DNA from: an uncultured Lachnospiraceae bacterium
Lineage (GTDB): Bacteria; Bacillota; Clostridia; Lachnospirales; Lachnospiraceae
Assembly: GCA_910585995.1 (NCBI GenBank)
Contig: CAJUGG010000032.1
Coordinates: forward strand, 1 to 64,000
Length of the DNA: 64,000 bases
Direction: 5' to 3'
Made by a program: the position numbers and the translations under genes. Positions 50,435 to 59,378 of the stretch are shown piece by piece (the first letter of the stretch is position 1; the number at the start of each line of letters is the position of its first letter). A model generated the notes under the pieces. The model did no database searches. It was given only the letters and a program-made list of their open reading frames with translations, and was not told the DNA's origin.

Positions 50435-51635
50435 TCTGCTTCATCTCTCCTGTCTTTTCCTGTACCCCACAGACCCTGCCGGATACTTCTCCGGTTTCCC
50501 GGAAGAGATACAGGGGATTCAAGATCACCTGTTCCTCTTCCATACCGGTTACTTCTGTGATCTCTAAAAGTCTTCGGCTCTTATCCCGAAGCCTTCCCAG
50601 ATAAACAATCAGGTCAATGCCGGAGGCGATCTGCCTCCGAATGGCCTGAAGGGGCAATTCCATCCCCATAAGAACCATAGTCTCCAATCGGCTGAGCGTG
50701 TCACGTGTGCTGTTTGCATGGCAGGTACAAAAGCTTCCGTCATGCCCGGTGTTCAGACAGGTCAGAAGTTCAAATGTCTCGGCGCCCCTCACCTCACCCA
50801 CAATGATTCGAGACGGCCTCATCCTGAGAGAAGCCCGTATCAAATCTCGGATTGTTATCTCCTTACAGTCCTCCATTCCCGCTGTGCGGGTCTCTAAGCG
50901 TACCAGATTCTCCACATTTTGAATCTGAAGCTCTGCGGTGTCTTCAATCACCACGACCCGCTCTTCCTTTGGGATATATTCCGAGAGTGCATTTAAAAAA
51001 GTCGTCTTACCAGAGCCTGTACCGCCTGCGATCAAGATGGAATATCCTGCCTGTACCGCGTTCTTTAGAAAACATGCCTCTTCTTCAGAGAGACTGTTCC
51101 ATTCCAACAGCTTTTTCATCGTAATAGGCTCTTTTGGAAATCGTCGTATTGTGATAATCGGCCCATTGACTGCAACCGGGGGAAGAACGACATGCACCCT
51201 GTCCCCGTTCTCTAGCCTTGCATCGACGATTGGCTGAGATTCGTTGACAATCCGGTTGCAGGCTCCTATCATCTGCTGGACAATATCTAAAATCCGCTCT
51301 CTGGAATAAAAATTCTTCTCCCAAAGTTTTAGCTTTCCGCCTTTTTCCAAAAAGATGCCGTCCATGCCATTGACCATGATCTCGGTCACATCCGGCTCCT
51401 CTAAAAGCTCCTGCAAAACATCCATCTTACGCAGTGCGTAAAACAACTCTTTTTTTAGTCTGCATCTTTCATTCAGAGAAAGATGCTGGTCTTTCCCATA
51501 GGTAAGCACAACCTCATCGATCAGTTCCTGCATCTCCTCATCGGGTACTTCCCGACTCAAGTCCACACGCTCTAAAATCTGCCTTTTCAGGTCCAAGAAG
51601 CGGTCAGATGCCTCTGCTCCTTTTGCCTGTCCCAT
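50397..51635 (-). CDS. TadA/CpaF-type pilus assembly ATPase
   Basis: A 412-residue secretion ATPase of the VirB11/CpaF type that powers Flp pilus assembly. Walker A is GGTGSGKTT, the Asp box is VVIEDTAELQI, Walker B is SRIIVGEVRGAE, and the His box lies near GHDGSFCTCHANS. An N-terminal domain of about 130 residues precedes the core. GGAGGAGCC lies directly before the ATG, 8 nt after the TadZ stop. Confidence 0.95.
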   Translation of the reverse strand: MGQAKGAEASDRFLDLKRQILERVDLSREVPDEEMQELIDEVVLTYGKDQHLSLNERCRLKKELFYALRKMDVLQELLEEPDVTEIMVNGMDGIFLEKGGKLKLWEKNFYSRERILDIVQQMIGACNRIVNESQPIVDARLENGDRVHVVLPPVAVNGPIITIRRFPKEPITMKKLLEWNSLSEEEACFLKNAVQAGYSILIAGGTGSGKTTFLNALSEYIPKEERVVVIEDTAELQIQNVENLVRLETRTAGMEDCKEITIRDLIRASLRMRPSRIIVGEVRGAETFELLTCLNTGHDGSFCTCHANSTRDTLSRLETMVLMGMELPLQAIRRQIASGIDLIVYLGRLRDKSRRLLEITEVTGMEEEQVILNPLYLFRETGEVSGRVCGVQEKTGEMKQIEKFKRAGILEF

Positions 51636-51643
51636 GGCTCCTC

Positions 51644-52648
51644 CTATTCTTCGTATAGCAGTCCCCGGATATAATTCCCCAGTTCCTGTTGCGGCAGCGT
51701 CCTAAGATCCTCTTCACTTGACAGCCTGATATCCAGAGCTGGCAATTCCAGTTTCTGCAGTCTTTCCAGAATGTCCATTCCGTCTAAAATCTGGATGTAT
51801 CGCTCCCACTGGCTGATCTTGCCCTGCGAGATTATATCCTGTTGTATCGGCATATAAATGCCGTCACACTGACGCAGAAGCTCCGGCTCATGACCTGTGA
51901 TGCTTCCAAAATCCAGGATGATAAAATCATAAGTGCTCTGCGTGCGAATCAGGTACAAAAGCTGCTGCCACTCCTCCACTGTAATCTGTCGAAAATCCGT
52001 ATAGGACTCACAAGGCGGGACGTAATCTAACTGATCCACTTTCTGGACCATACTGTTTAGACGATAGAGAAACGGCGTTTTATTTGTCTGTCTAAGAAAA
52101 TAAATCAAGTCAGATAAGTTCCAATGACTGCCTCCAAATATCTCCAAAAGACCAGAACATTCTTCCAGATTTAGATATAAAACATTCCTGTTTTCCGAAA
52201 GTACTTGTCCTAAGGCAAATGCAAACTTACTTTTACTGATTCCATCTACCGGGGAATACACCCCTATCACGCTGTTGTCCCTGTGTACTCCTGTGAATAA
52301 TTCCTCTTCCAAGGCAGCTTCAGAATAATAATACAGAATCTCCCGAAGGATATTTTCCACAGACTGATACTTGTATATGGCCGGATACATGCCCAGTTCT
52401 TTGGGCAGACTCCCCTCGGACAAAAAGATCACACATTCTCTGCGTATCAAGTCTTTACAGACCTCATACCACTCTGCTGAAAGCAGCAGCACCTCGATCT
52501 CTTCCGTAGAGAATATACGGTCAAACTGTTCCTGATCCGTACACATCCTTACCTGGAACAAATGACTTTTTTTCAGATTGACGTACTCTCTGAATGCCTC
52601 CGCATAGGAAACATCAGAATCCGCAATCCACAATTTTGTGCTTTTCAA
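51644..52648 (-). CDS. TadZ/CpaE-like pilus localisation ATPase
   Basis: A 334-residue protein with an N-terminal receiver-like domain and a C-terminal ParA/MinD-like domain. The deviant Walker A region reads GVYSPVDGISKSKFAFALG, and TYDFIILDFGS is the Walker B-like strand. TadZ proteins place the Tad machine at a pole. The Walker lysine pattern is degenerate, as is common for TadZ. The start is TTG 52648, because GGAGG lies 5 nt upstream. It is the first gene of the Tad operon. Confidence 0.83.
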   Translation of the reverse strand: MKSTKLWIADSDVSYAEAFREYVNLKKSHLFQVRMCTDQEQFDRIFSTEEIEVLLLSAEWYEVCKDLIRRECVIFLSEGSLPKELGMYPAIYKYQSVENILREILYYYSEAALEEELFTGVHRDNSVIGVYSPVDGISKSKFAFALGQVLSENRNVLYLNLEECSGLLEIFGGSHWNLSDLIYFLRQTNKTPFLYRLNSMVQKVDQLDYVPPCESYTDFRQITVEEWQQLLYLIRTQSTYDFIILDFGSITGHEPELLRQCDGIYMPIQQDIISQGKISQWERYIQILDGMDILERLQKLELPALDIRLSSEEDLRTLPQQELGNYIRGLLYEE

Positions 52649-52802
52649 AATAACCTCCAGCAACACAAAACCCCGGTATCTTATGCTGCAATTTTTTCAT
52701 GGGATTTGGCTCTGATCCTGCTATGAGCCAATGGCGAATGCCACCTTTTAGATAAACGTTTATCACGATTTTCATTATAGACAATCCGTTTTTAAAAGTA
52801 AA
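52649..52802 (-). promoter_or_regulatory. Promoter and structured leader of the Tad operon
   Basis: On the minus strand TTTACT (52797-52802), a 17-nt spacer and TATAAT (52774-52779) form the promoter. A perfect 14-bp palindrome, GATAAACGTTTATC (52751-52764), covers the expected transcription start. The leader of about 115 nt then forms TGGC-ATTC-GCCA and a 7-bp TTGGCTC/GAGCCAA hairpin. It may be an operator plus an RNA regulator. The hallmark sequences of c-di-GMP riboswitches were not found. Confidence 0.6.
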
Positions 52803-52839
52803 TGCTGTTTACAATTTGTTCACAATTTTTGGATATATG

Positions 52840-53112
52840 TCACAAAAACGAAAATGCCGCTACGGCGTAAAGCAAAGAAACCCCGCTAAAACCAAAGGTT
52901 CCTGATGTCAAAAGACTTAAGAGATTGATTCCCACAGAACAAGGAATCCCAAAGGATGCCAGCAGCAGATTGATGCCATAGATGGCGATTCCCCCCATCA
53001 CTGCCCGCAGACAAAAATTCAGAAAAAACTCTGCTTTTTGTTTGACGGTCACCAAAAACAATACCAAAAGACAAGCCCCTGCAATGATCAGAACGCCAGT
53101 TTGTTTCTCCAT
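52840..53112 (-). CDS. bofA: Pro-sigma-K processing inhibitor BofA
   Basis: A 90-residue membrane protein with two to three spans and the conserved BofA end GINLLLASFGIPCSVGINLL...GTFGFSGVSLLYA, cited in parts (GIPCSVGINLL, GVSLLY). It holds back SpoIVFB and so the processing of pro-sigma-K during sporulation. The ATG at 53112 follows GGGGAG. In B. subtilis yaaL and bofA are adjacent and co-directional; here they diverge. Confidence 0.87.
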   Translation of the reverse strand: MEKQTGVLIIAGACLLVLFLVTVKQKAEFFLNFCLRAVMGGIAIYGINLLLASFGIPCSVGINLLSLLTSGTFGFSGVSLLYAVAAFSFL

Positions 53113-53263
53113 ACAGCCGCTCCCCCCTTCTGGTTCACTATATGAAATCCACTGAAAAATATTCCCGTTTCCGTATAAATTTTCCATCTCGCGACTATAC
53201 TGATAATAACTAATCTCCCCAGGGCGTATCAAAGGCCGCCCTAGAACAGGAAGGAAGATGCGG

Positions 53264-53482
53264 ATGAAAACGACGGAACAAAGCAGAGCGACAGACTCAC
53301 GCAGACAGCAGCTTTTAGAAGACATTAAACAGACAAAATTTGCGTTGGACTGCGCCTATTCCCATTTTGAAAACGTGGTCGACCCAGATCTTGTCGACTC
53401 CTCCATCTACGAACTAAAAGCCGTACAGATGCGTTACCGATTCCTGCTTAGACAGGCGGAACTCTTAGACTCCATCACGTAA
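53264..53482 (+). CDS. yaaL: YaaL-family (DUF2508) protein
   Basis: A 72-residue helical protein with the DUF2508 pattern (LLEDIKQTKFALDCAYSHFENVVDPDLVDSSIYEL, cited as ALDCAYSHFENVVDPDLVD). Its function is unknown, but it regularly sits beside bofA. The ATG at 53264 has AAGGA at 8 nt; the ATG two codons earlier is too near. It is followed by a terminator at 53485-53505. Confidence 0.85.
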   Translation: MKTTEQSRATDSRRQQLLEDIKQTKFALDCAYSHFENVVDPDLVDSSIYELKAVQMRYRFLLRQAELLDSIT

Positions 53483-53484
53483 AA

Positions 53485-53505
53485 AGGGGCTTGCCAAAAG
53501 CCCCT
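53485..53505. terminator. Bidirectional terminator between yaaL and the trk genes
   Basis: AGGGGCTT (53485-53492) and AAGCCCCT (53498-53505) form an 8-bp stem with a 5-nt loop. On the minus strand TTTT follows directly, ending trkA; on the plus strand it ends yaaL. Confidence 0.8.
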
Positions 53506-53508
53506 CAC

Positions 53509-54159
53509 TCACGATAATTTCTTTAAAAACCGGGCAAGATCCTGATCGCTGCCCATGACCAGCATATGGTCATCCTTCTCGAAGCGATAGTCTGCCCGCG
53601 GCATCACGATCCCTTGATCCTCCCTTCGAAGACCCAGAATATTGATATTATAGTTGACTCTGACATCCAGTTCCCGGATGCTCTTTCCGGCCCAGCTTTT
53701 AGGCGGAAGCACTTCATAGATCCCATAATCTCCCAGATCCACAAAGTCAAACACATGATTTGCACTGGCTTTTTTTGCCACCTTTTCTGCAATATCCCGC
53801 TCCGGATAGACCACCTCATCTGCGCCATTTCTCAGCAAAAATTTTGCCTGTACATCCGTGCTCGCGCGACTTATTACATGGTTAGCCCCCATCTCTTTTA
53901 GGAGGCTTGTGATCTCCAGACTGCTCTGAAAATTCGTACCAATACACACAAAGCAGCTGTCAAAATTGTTGATCCCCAGTTCACTCAGCACTTCCGGCTG
54001 TGTACAGTCACCGATCTTGGCGCTTGTCACCAGCGGAAGGCACCCTGTCAGGCACTCTTCCTCCTCATCCACCGCCATGATCTCATTGCCCAGAGCAGCC
54101 AGTTCCCGGCACAGATAATGACCAAATTTTCCCATCCCGATAATTAAAAATGATTTCAT
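53509..54159 (-). CDS. trkA: TrkA/KtrA potassium-uptake regulatory subunit
   Basis: A 216-residue cytosolic regulator with one RCK_N domain (IIGMGKFGHYL, AVDEEEE, GDCTQPEVL) and a C-terminal RCK_C domain (about 135-216). It binds nucleotide and gates the TrkH/KtrB channel. The single-repeat length is of the KtrA type. The ATG at 54159 has GGAG at 8 nt and lies 14 nt after the trkH stop. Confidence 0.93.
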   Translation of the reverse strand: MKSFLIIGMGKFGHYLCRELAALGNEIMAVDEEEECLTGCLPLVTSAKIGDCTQPEVLSELGINNFDSCFVCIGTNFQSSLEITSLLKEMGANHVISRASTDVQAKFLLRNGADEVVYPERDIAEKVAKKASANHVFDFVDLGDYGIYEVLPPKSWAGKSIRELDVRVNYNINILGLRREDQGIVMPRADYRFEKDDHMLVMGSDQDLARFLKKLS

Positions 54160-54173
54160 ACTCTTCTCTCCCA

Positions 54174-55517
54174 TCAACCGATATTAATGCGTTCCATAGG
54201 CTGGCGCACACTGGATTTTTGACGCTTATCCGTAAATGCCAGCGCGAAAGACAGACTCCCAATCCGCCCACAGTACATCAAAAGGATCAGGATCAACCTG
54301 GAGCATACACCCGTCTGCCTAGTGATCCCGGTACTCATCCCCACAGTATTTACTGCCGAAAACGTCTCCAAAAGCACATCACTCATAGGAAGATGATCCA
54401 CCGCACAGATCAGAAAAGAAGCCGTCACCGCCATAGTAAGTGTCAACGAAAAGACCACTGCTGCCTTCTCGATCATCCCGTCTTCGAGCCTTCTGCCATA
54501 GATATTTACCCCGTCCCTGTGCTGAATCATCGACACAATATAACACAAAAGCACCATAATCGTCGTCGTCTTCACACCGCCAGCCGTAGACCCCGGATTG
54601 CCTCCAATCAACATCAGCACCAGCGTCAGAAGCTTCCCCGCATCCTGCATCCCGGCCACATCCGTCGTATTAAACCCTGCCGTCCTGGGCGTAACCGCCG
54701 CAAACAAAGACCCCCAGAACTGCCCCGCCGGCCCAAGTCCTGCCATCACCCCGTCGTGCTCCAGCACCCAGAACAACACCGCCGGCACCACCACGAGCAC
54801 CACAAGCGCCGTCAGTACCATCTTCGTATGCAGCGTATATTTCCGAACCTGCCGCCCATTTTTCAGCAGATCACTCCACACCACAAACCCCAGTCCGCCG
54901 ATCAAAATAAGTCCCATCACCGTCAGATTCATAAGCCAGTCATCCGCATAACGCACAAGCGACGAATACTCCTCAAAACGCCCCATCAGATCAAATCCTG
55001 CATTACAAAACGCAGAGACTGCATGAAAAACACTATAATAGATCCCCTCCAAGACCCCATACTCCGGCACAAACCGAATCGCCAGCAACAGCGCTCCCAC
55101 CCCCTCAATCAGAAGCGTCCCCTTCACAATCAACTTTGCCAGCCGCACAATCCCTCCAAGCGCCAGCGTATTCACACTATCTTTTAAAAGACCCCGATCC
55201 GACAGACTAATCTTTTTCCCCATCATCAAAAGCACCCTGACACCAATCGTCACAAATCCCAGTCCGCCCACCTGAATCATCAAAAGAATCACCACTTGTC
55301 CAAACAAACTCCAGTGCTGATATGTATCCACCACCACCAGCCCCGTCACACAAGTCGCACTCGTTGCCGTAAAAAGAGCCGATAAAAAATCCGTCCCCCT
55401 CATCCCCCGTCCAGCCACCGGCAACATCAAAAGAAACGTCCCGCACAAAATAATCAGCAAAAACCCCACCGCAATCCACTGCGTATGCGTCAACCGCCCC
55501 CTCAATTTCCCAAACAT
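54174..55517 (-). CDS. trkH: TrkH/KtrB-type potassium translocation subunit
   Basis: A 447-residue membrane protein with about ten hydrophobic segments and four pore loops (seen as TSATCVTGL, SAFCNAGFDL, TPRTAGFNT, SAVNTVGMSTG), each with the selectivity-filter glycine. It imports K+ with the help of TrkA. The coding strand is rich in purines, leaving a long false frame on the opposite strand. It precedes trkA in the same operon. Confidence 0.95.
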   Translation of the reverse strand: MFGKLRGRLTHTQWIAVGFLLIILCGTFLLMLPVAGRGMRGTDFLSALFTATSATCVTGLVVVDTYQHWSLFGQVVILLMIQVGGLGFVTIGVRVLLMMGKKISLSDRGLLKDSVNTLALGGIVRLAKLIVKGTLLIEGVGALLLAIRFVPEYGVLEGIYYSVFHAVSAFCNAGFDLMGRFEEYSSLVRYADDWLMNLTVMGLILIGGLGFVVWSDLLKNGRQVRKYTLHTKMVLTALVVLVVVPAVLFWVLEHDGVMAGLGPAGQFWGSLFAAVTPRTAGFNTTDVAGMQDAGKLLTLVLMLIGGNPGSTAGGVKTTTIMVLLCYIVSMIQHRDGVNIYGRRLEDGMIEKAAVVFSLTLTMAVTASFLICAVDHLPMSDVLLETFSAVNTVGMSTGITRQTGVCSRLILILLMYCGRIGSLSFALAFTDKRQKSSVRQPMERINIG

Positions 55518-55745
55518 CTCTCTTCACCACCTAACCACTATACTTCCCCCACATTATAATAAAAATCCCCTATTCTGTAAAGAACTCCCATCTCCCCACC
55601 ACATCGTCCCCCAAAAAATCAAATATTTCCCCCCAACCAACAGGCAAAAAATATTTTTATTCTCCCCCTTCTTATTTGGCAAAAATAGTGTTATGATATT
55701 ACCCAACAGGCATCAACCCCTGTAATAAAATAGAAAAGGATATAT

Positions 55746-56729
55746 ATGGACAAGTTAAATGAAGAAAGAGCTGACCTGGTGAAAAAGGTGGAGAAAGAGA
55801 AATCCCATCTCGCCTCCATCCACCGGGAGATCAAAAAAAGGAAAGATTACATCCGCTCTCTTCATCTGCTGGAAGAAAACCGGTATGACAATATACAAGC
55901 CCAAAAACAATACAACGGCCTATTGCATATTCTCAAAAAATACCAGGTAGACATGGAACAAGTTCCCGAAGAATTTCGCCGGCAGACCCAGTCCATCCGG
56001 GACGCCAGCCGGGGCCTGGAATTTGGACAAAAAGGAGAAGAGAAAGCAGCAGAAGCCATCAAGCTTCTGGGCAACAAAGTCCTTTCCCTGCAGAATCTAA
56101 GACTCAAATACCAAAAGCTCGATATCGAGCACGATCTGGTAATCATCGCTCCCACAGGCATCTTTTCTGTGGAAGTAAAAAACAAAAGGCACAACGGCAC
56201 CATCACCGAAAAAGGAATCTTAAAAAGCGGTTCCCACTCAGAGAACCTCATTGAGCAGATCAGGCGGCACACCAACTCCCTCAATCAACATCTAGAAGAA
56301 CTCTATAAAAAGCAGCCGCAGATGAAGAAAAAACTGACCGTTTATCCGATTATCTTATGGGCAAACAACCATTCCAATGTCAAAGATTGTTTCCATGAAG
56401 TACCGGTCTGCTATATCAACCGATTAGAATATGAGATTTTTAAAAAAGATAAATACAAAGCGAATTTATCCCGCAAAGAGATGGAAGAGATCTGTGCCCG
56501 GCTAAAAAAACGCAGACAACAAAATCGTGTCTATCCGCTCTGTGTAGACAGACAATATCTGGAGACCTTAACACAATGCAGCCTCTTAGATCTGACAAAA
56601 GAGGTCGAAGATACTACAAGACGGCTGCGAATCAACGAATATGATGTGCGGATGCTGGATCAAAGGATTCAAAAAAAAGAAAATGGATTGTTCTCATGGA
56701 TTGGGAGTTTACGAAAAAGAGCGCATTGA
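55746..56729 (+). CDS. NERD-domain protein with coiled-coil regions
   Basis: A 327-residue cytosolic protein. An N-terminal coiled coil (about 1-80) is followed by a nuclease-related domain (NERD, about 90-200) with GQKGEEKAAEAIKLLG, DIEHDLVIIAPTGIFSVEVKN (cited as EHDLVIIA and FSVEVKN) carrying the Asp/Glu-x-Lys core. A basic helical C terminus follows. NERD proteins are predicted nucleic-acid hydrolases; their role is unproven. AAAAGGA precedes the ATG. It stands alone, with its own terminator, and the XRE gene lies convergent. Confidence 0.83.
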   Translation: MDKLNEERADLVKKVEKEKSHLASIHREIKKRKDYIRSLHLLEENRYDNIQAQKQYNGLLHILKKYQVDMEQVPEEFRRQTQSIRDASRGLEFGQKGEEKAAEAIKLLGNKVLSLQNLRLKYQKLDIEHDLVIIAPTGIFSVEVKNKRHNGTITEKGILKSGSHSENLIEQIRRHTNSLNQHLEELYKKQPQMKKKLTVYPIILWANNHSNVKDCFHEVPVCYINRLEYEIFKKDKYKANLSRKEMEEICARLKKRRQQNRVYPLCVDRQYLETLTQCSLLDLTKEVEDTTRRLRINEYDVRMLDQRIQKKENGLFSWIGSLRKRAH

Positions 56730-56743
56730 CATGCGCCCTTTTT
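56714..56743. terminator. Terminator of the NERD gene, shared with the XRE gene
   Basis: AAAAAGAGCGCAT (56714-56726) pairs with ATGCGCCCTTTTT (56731-56743) with one mismatch. The NERD stop codon lies in the loop. T runs occur on both strands, so it can serve the convergent XRE gene as well. Confidence 0.8.
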
Positions 56744-56749
56744 CTTTGC

Positions 56750-57100
56750 CTATAATACCCCTTCATTCTGGGCAGCTTTCAGCGCCCGGATCATCACATT
56801 TATGGTATTTTTATTATTTTCATTCAGCTCTTCAAATTCCACGATCAGATCATAATAGTGCTCGATCTTACGATTCACCCTGTTTTCCATCAGAAGATTT
56901 CGCTTTTCGTCTGATAAGCCCAGCAGATAATCCGTAGTCACTGAGAAAAAGTCCGAGATCTCGATCAGCAATCCAATACACAAAGCTTCTGTATTTCGCT
57001 CTACCTTGCTGATGGTCTGTTGGGACACACCTACAAATCCTGCCAACGTCTCCTGGTTCATCCTTCTTTTTTCTCTTAATTCTCTAATCCTGTTTTCCAT
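56750..57100 (-). CDS. XRE-family transcriptional regulator
   Basis: A 116-residue protein with an N-terminal Cro/C1-type helix-turn-helix (RELREKRRMNQETLAGFVGVSQQTISKVER, cited as LAGFVGVSQQTISKVER). A helical C-terminal half of about 45 residues may allow dimerisation. The target is unknown. The ATG at 57100 follows AAAGGAG at 6 nt. It is divergent from metG, sharing a 205-nt intergenic region that may hold its operator. Confidence 0.9.
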   Translation of the reverse strand: MENRIRELREKRRMNQETLAGFVGVSQQTISKVERNTEALCIGLLIEISDFFSVTTDYLLGLSDEKRNLLMENRVNRKIEHYYDLIVEFEELNENNKNTINVMIRALKAAQNEGVL

Positions 57101-57246
57101 GCCATACTCCTTTATTTCTTTTATTTTACTTCCATTTCTACTGGCATCCACTTTTATTTGTAGTATCTATCTACATTAATTGGCAGTATTTTCCAAAAAT
57201 TTTCTATTTTCTTCTTATTTTTCCCCGATTCTGCATCCTTTTTCAT

Positions 57247-57275
57247 TTGACATCTTTTTCTCGCTGTGCTAATCT
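57247..57275 (+). promoter_or_regulatory. Likely sigma-A promoter of metG
   Basis: TTGACA (57247-57252), a 17-nt spacer and TAATCT (57270-57275) on the plus strand, about 30 nt before the metG start. The -35 is perfect and the -10 is weak. No T-box or SAM riboswitch fits in this short leader. Confidence 0.6.
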
Positions 57276-57305
57276 GATAAAAACAGGAAATTAGAGGTTG
57301 TAAAA

Positions 57306-59258
57306 ATGGACAGAAAAAAATTTTATATCACAACTGCCATTGCCTATACATCCGGGAAACCACATATCGGCAACACCTATGAGATCATCCTTGCGGACAG
57401 CATTGCCCGCTATAAGAGATTCCAAGGCTATGATGTGTTTTTCCAGACTGGCACCGATGAGCATGGACAAAAGATTGAGCTGAAAGCGGCAGAAGCCAAT
57501 GTCACCCCCAAGGAATTTGTGGATGACGTGGCAGGGCAGATTCGTAAGATCTGGGATCTGATGGACACCTCTTATGATAAATTTATCCGTACGACAGACA
57601 AAGATCACGAAGCACAAGTGCAGAAGATCTTCAAATATATGTATGACAAAGGCGATATCTACAAAGGATACTACGAGGGTATGTATTGCACACCCTGTGA
57701 ATCTTTCTTTACCGAATCACAGCTTGTAGATGGCAAATGCCCCGACTGTGGGCGTGAAGTCCAGCCCGCGAAGGAAGAAGCGTATTTCTTTAAGATGAGT
57801 AAGTATGCCGATCGTCTGATCGAACATATCAACACTCATCCAGAGTTCATCCAACCTGCCTCCCGCAAGAACGAGATGATGAACAACTTCCTCCTTCCGG
57901 GCCTTCAGGACTTATGTGTATCCAGAACCTCTTTCAAATGGGGTATCCCTGTGGATTTTGACCCCAAACATGTGGTCTATGTCTGGTTGGATGCACTAAC
58001 CAACTATATTACTGGCATTGGTTATGACTGCAATGGTAACAGCAGCGAACTCTTCAACAAAAACTGGCCCGCAGACTTACATCTGATCGGTAAGGATATC
58101 ATCCGTTTTCATACCATCTACTGGCCGATCTTCTTGATGTCTCTGGATCTGCCTCTTCCTAAGCAGGTCTTTGGACACCCGTGGCTTTTAAGAGGTGACG
58201 GCAAGATGGGCAAATCCAGAGGAAATGTGATCTATGCAGATGATCTGGTGGATTTCTTCGGCGTAGATGCAGTTCGCTACTTTGTGCTCCATGAGATGCC
58301 GTTTGAAAATGACGGCGTGATCACTTGGGAATTGATGGTGGAACGTCTTAACTCTGAGCTTGCCAATACACTGGGCAACTTACTGAACCGCACCATCTCT
58401 ATGTCCAATATCTATTTTGATGGTATTGTTGCCGACCAGCACGCAGCAGAAGAAGTAGATGAAGATCTGAAAAAGACCATCTTGGAGACACTTCCCAAAG
58501 TCAATGAGAAGATGGACGAACTACGTGTGGCAGACGCTCTTACCGAGATCTTTGCCCTCTTTAAGCGCTGCAACAAATACATCGACGAGACGATGCCCTG
58601 GGCGCTTGCCAAAGACCCGGCCAAAAAGGCTCGTCTGTCCACCGTGTTGTACAATCTGGTAGAGGGTATCAGCTACGGAGCACAGCTTTTGGAGCCTTTT
58701 ATGCCATCCACGGCGAAAAAGATCCTGTCACAGCTTCACGCCCAGAGCCGCTCTATGGAAGAGATGAACCGTTTTGGCCTTTACGAATCTGGCACCAAAG
58801 TGACCAGTTCTCCGACGATTCTCTTTGCACGTCTCGATGTAAAAGAGATTTTGGAAAAAGTTAATGTAAGAATAGCAGAACAAGAAGCAGCGCAGGCCGC
58901 CAAAGAACCCGTGATCGATATCGAAGCAAAAGCCAATATCTCATTTGACGACTTCAGCAAGCTGCAGTTTCAGGTAGGCGAGATCCTCTCCTGCGAAGCA
59001 GTCCCCAAAGCGGACAAGCTGCTCTGCTCTCAGGTGAAGATCGGAAGCCATGTAAGACAGATCGTCTCCGGCATCCGCAGTTCTTATACACCGGAGGAGA
59101 TGGTCGGCAAGAAAGTGATGGTCTTAGTCAACCTAGAACCCAGAAAGATCCGCGGACTGATGTCCGAAGGTATGCTGCTCTGTGCAGAGGATGAACATGG
59201 TGTCCTCTCCCTGATGACACCGGACAAACCGATGACGCCAGGAGCGGAGATTTGTTAA
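57306..59258 (+). CDS. metG: Methionyl-tRNA synthetase
   Basis: A 650-residue class I synthetase charging tRNA-Met. The HIGH motif is HIGN (20-23). A zinc knuckle CTPC...CPDC lies near 125-145. The KMSKS motif reads KMGKSRGN (about 300). A C-terminal EMAP-like tRNA-binding domain (FQVGEILSCEAVPKADKLL) starts near 550. Replacement of the first Ser of KMSKS by Gly is worth noting, but the essential second Lys is kept. AGAGG precedes the ATG. Confidence 0.96.
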   Translation: MDRKKFYITTAIAYTSGKPHIGNTYEIILADSIARYKRFQGYDVFFQTGTDEHGQKIELKAAEANVTPKEFVDDVAGQIRKIWDLMDTSYDKFIRTTDKDHEAQVQKIFKYMYDKGDIYKGYYEGMYCTPCESFFTESQLVDGKCPDCGREVQPAKEEAYFFKMSKYADRLIEHINTHPEFIQPASRKNEMMNNFLLPGLQDLCVSRTSFKWGIPVDFDPKHVVYVWLDALTNYITGIGYDCNGNSSELFNKNWPADLHLIGKDIIRFHTIYWPIFLMSLDLPLPKQVFGHPWLLRGDGKMGKSRGNVIYADDLVDFFGVDAVRYFVLHEMPFENDGVITWELMVERLNSELANTLGNLLNRTISMSNIYFDGIVADQHAAEEVDEDLKKTILETLPKVNEKMDELRVADALTEIFALFKRCNKYIDETMPWALAKDPAKKARLSTVLYNLVEGISYGAQLLEPFMPSTAKKILSQLHAQSRSMEEMNRFGLYESGTKVTSSPTILFARLDVKEILEKVNVRIAEQEAAQAAKEPVIDIEAKANISFDDFSKLQFQVGEILSCEAVPKADKLLCSQVKIGSHVRQIVSGIRSSYTPEEMVGKKVMVLVNLEPRKIRGLMSEGMLLCAEDEHGVLSLMTPDKPMTPGAEIC

Positions 59259-59274
59259 AAATATAACATCTTTT

Positions 59275-59318
59275 CAGGGCCTAACCCCTATCCGGTCAGG
59301 CCCTGTTCTATTTTTTAT
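59275..59318 (+). terminator. Intrinsic terminator after metG
   Basis: CAGGGCCT (59275-59282) pairs with AGGCCCTG (59298-59305), followed by TTCTATTTTTT. It is a typical rho-independent terminator 17 nt after the metG stop. Confidence 0.85.
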
Positions 59319-59378
59319 CATTGCGGCATATAGTTTTCTGACATGATATTGCATAATATTGTCGGAAAGGTGTCTGCC

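Noticed and set aside
52649..52802. c-di-GMP riboswitch in the Tad leader
   Set aside because: The conserved core sequences of class I and class II c-di-GMP aptamers were not found, so only a structured leader is reported.
54150..55187. 345-codon plus-strand frame
   Set aside because: Antisense to trkH, low-complexity basic translation, no ribosome binding site.
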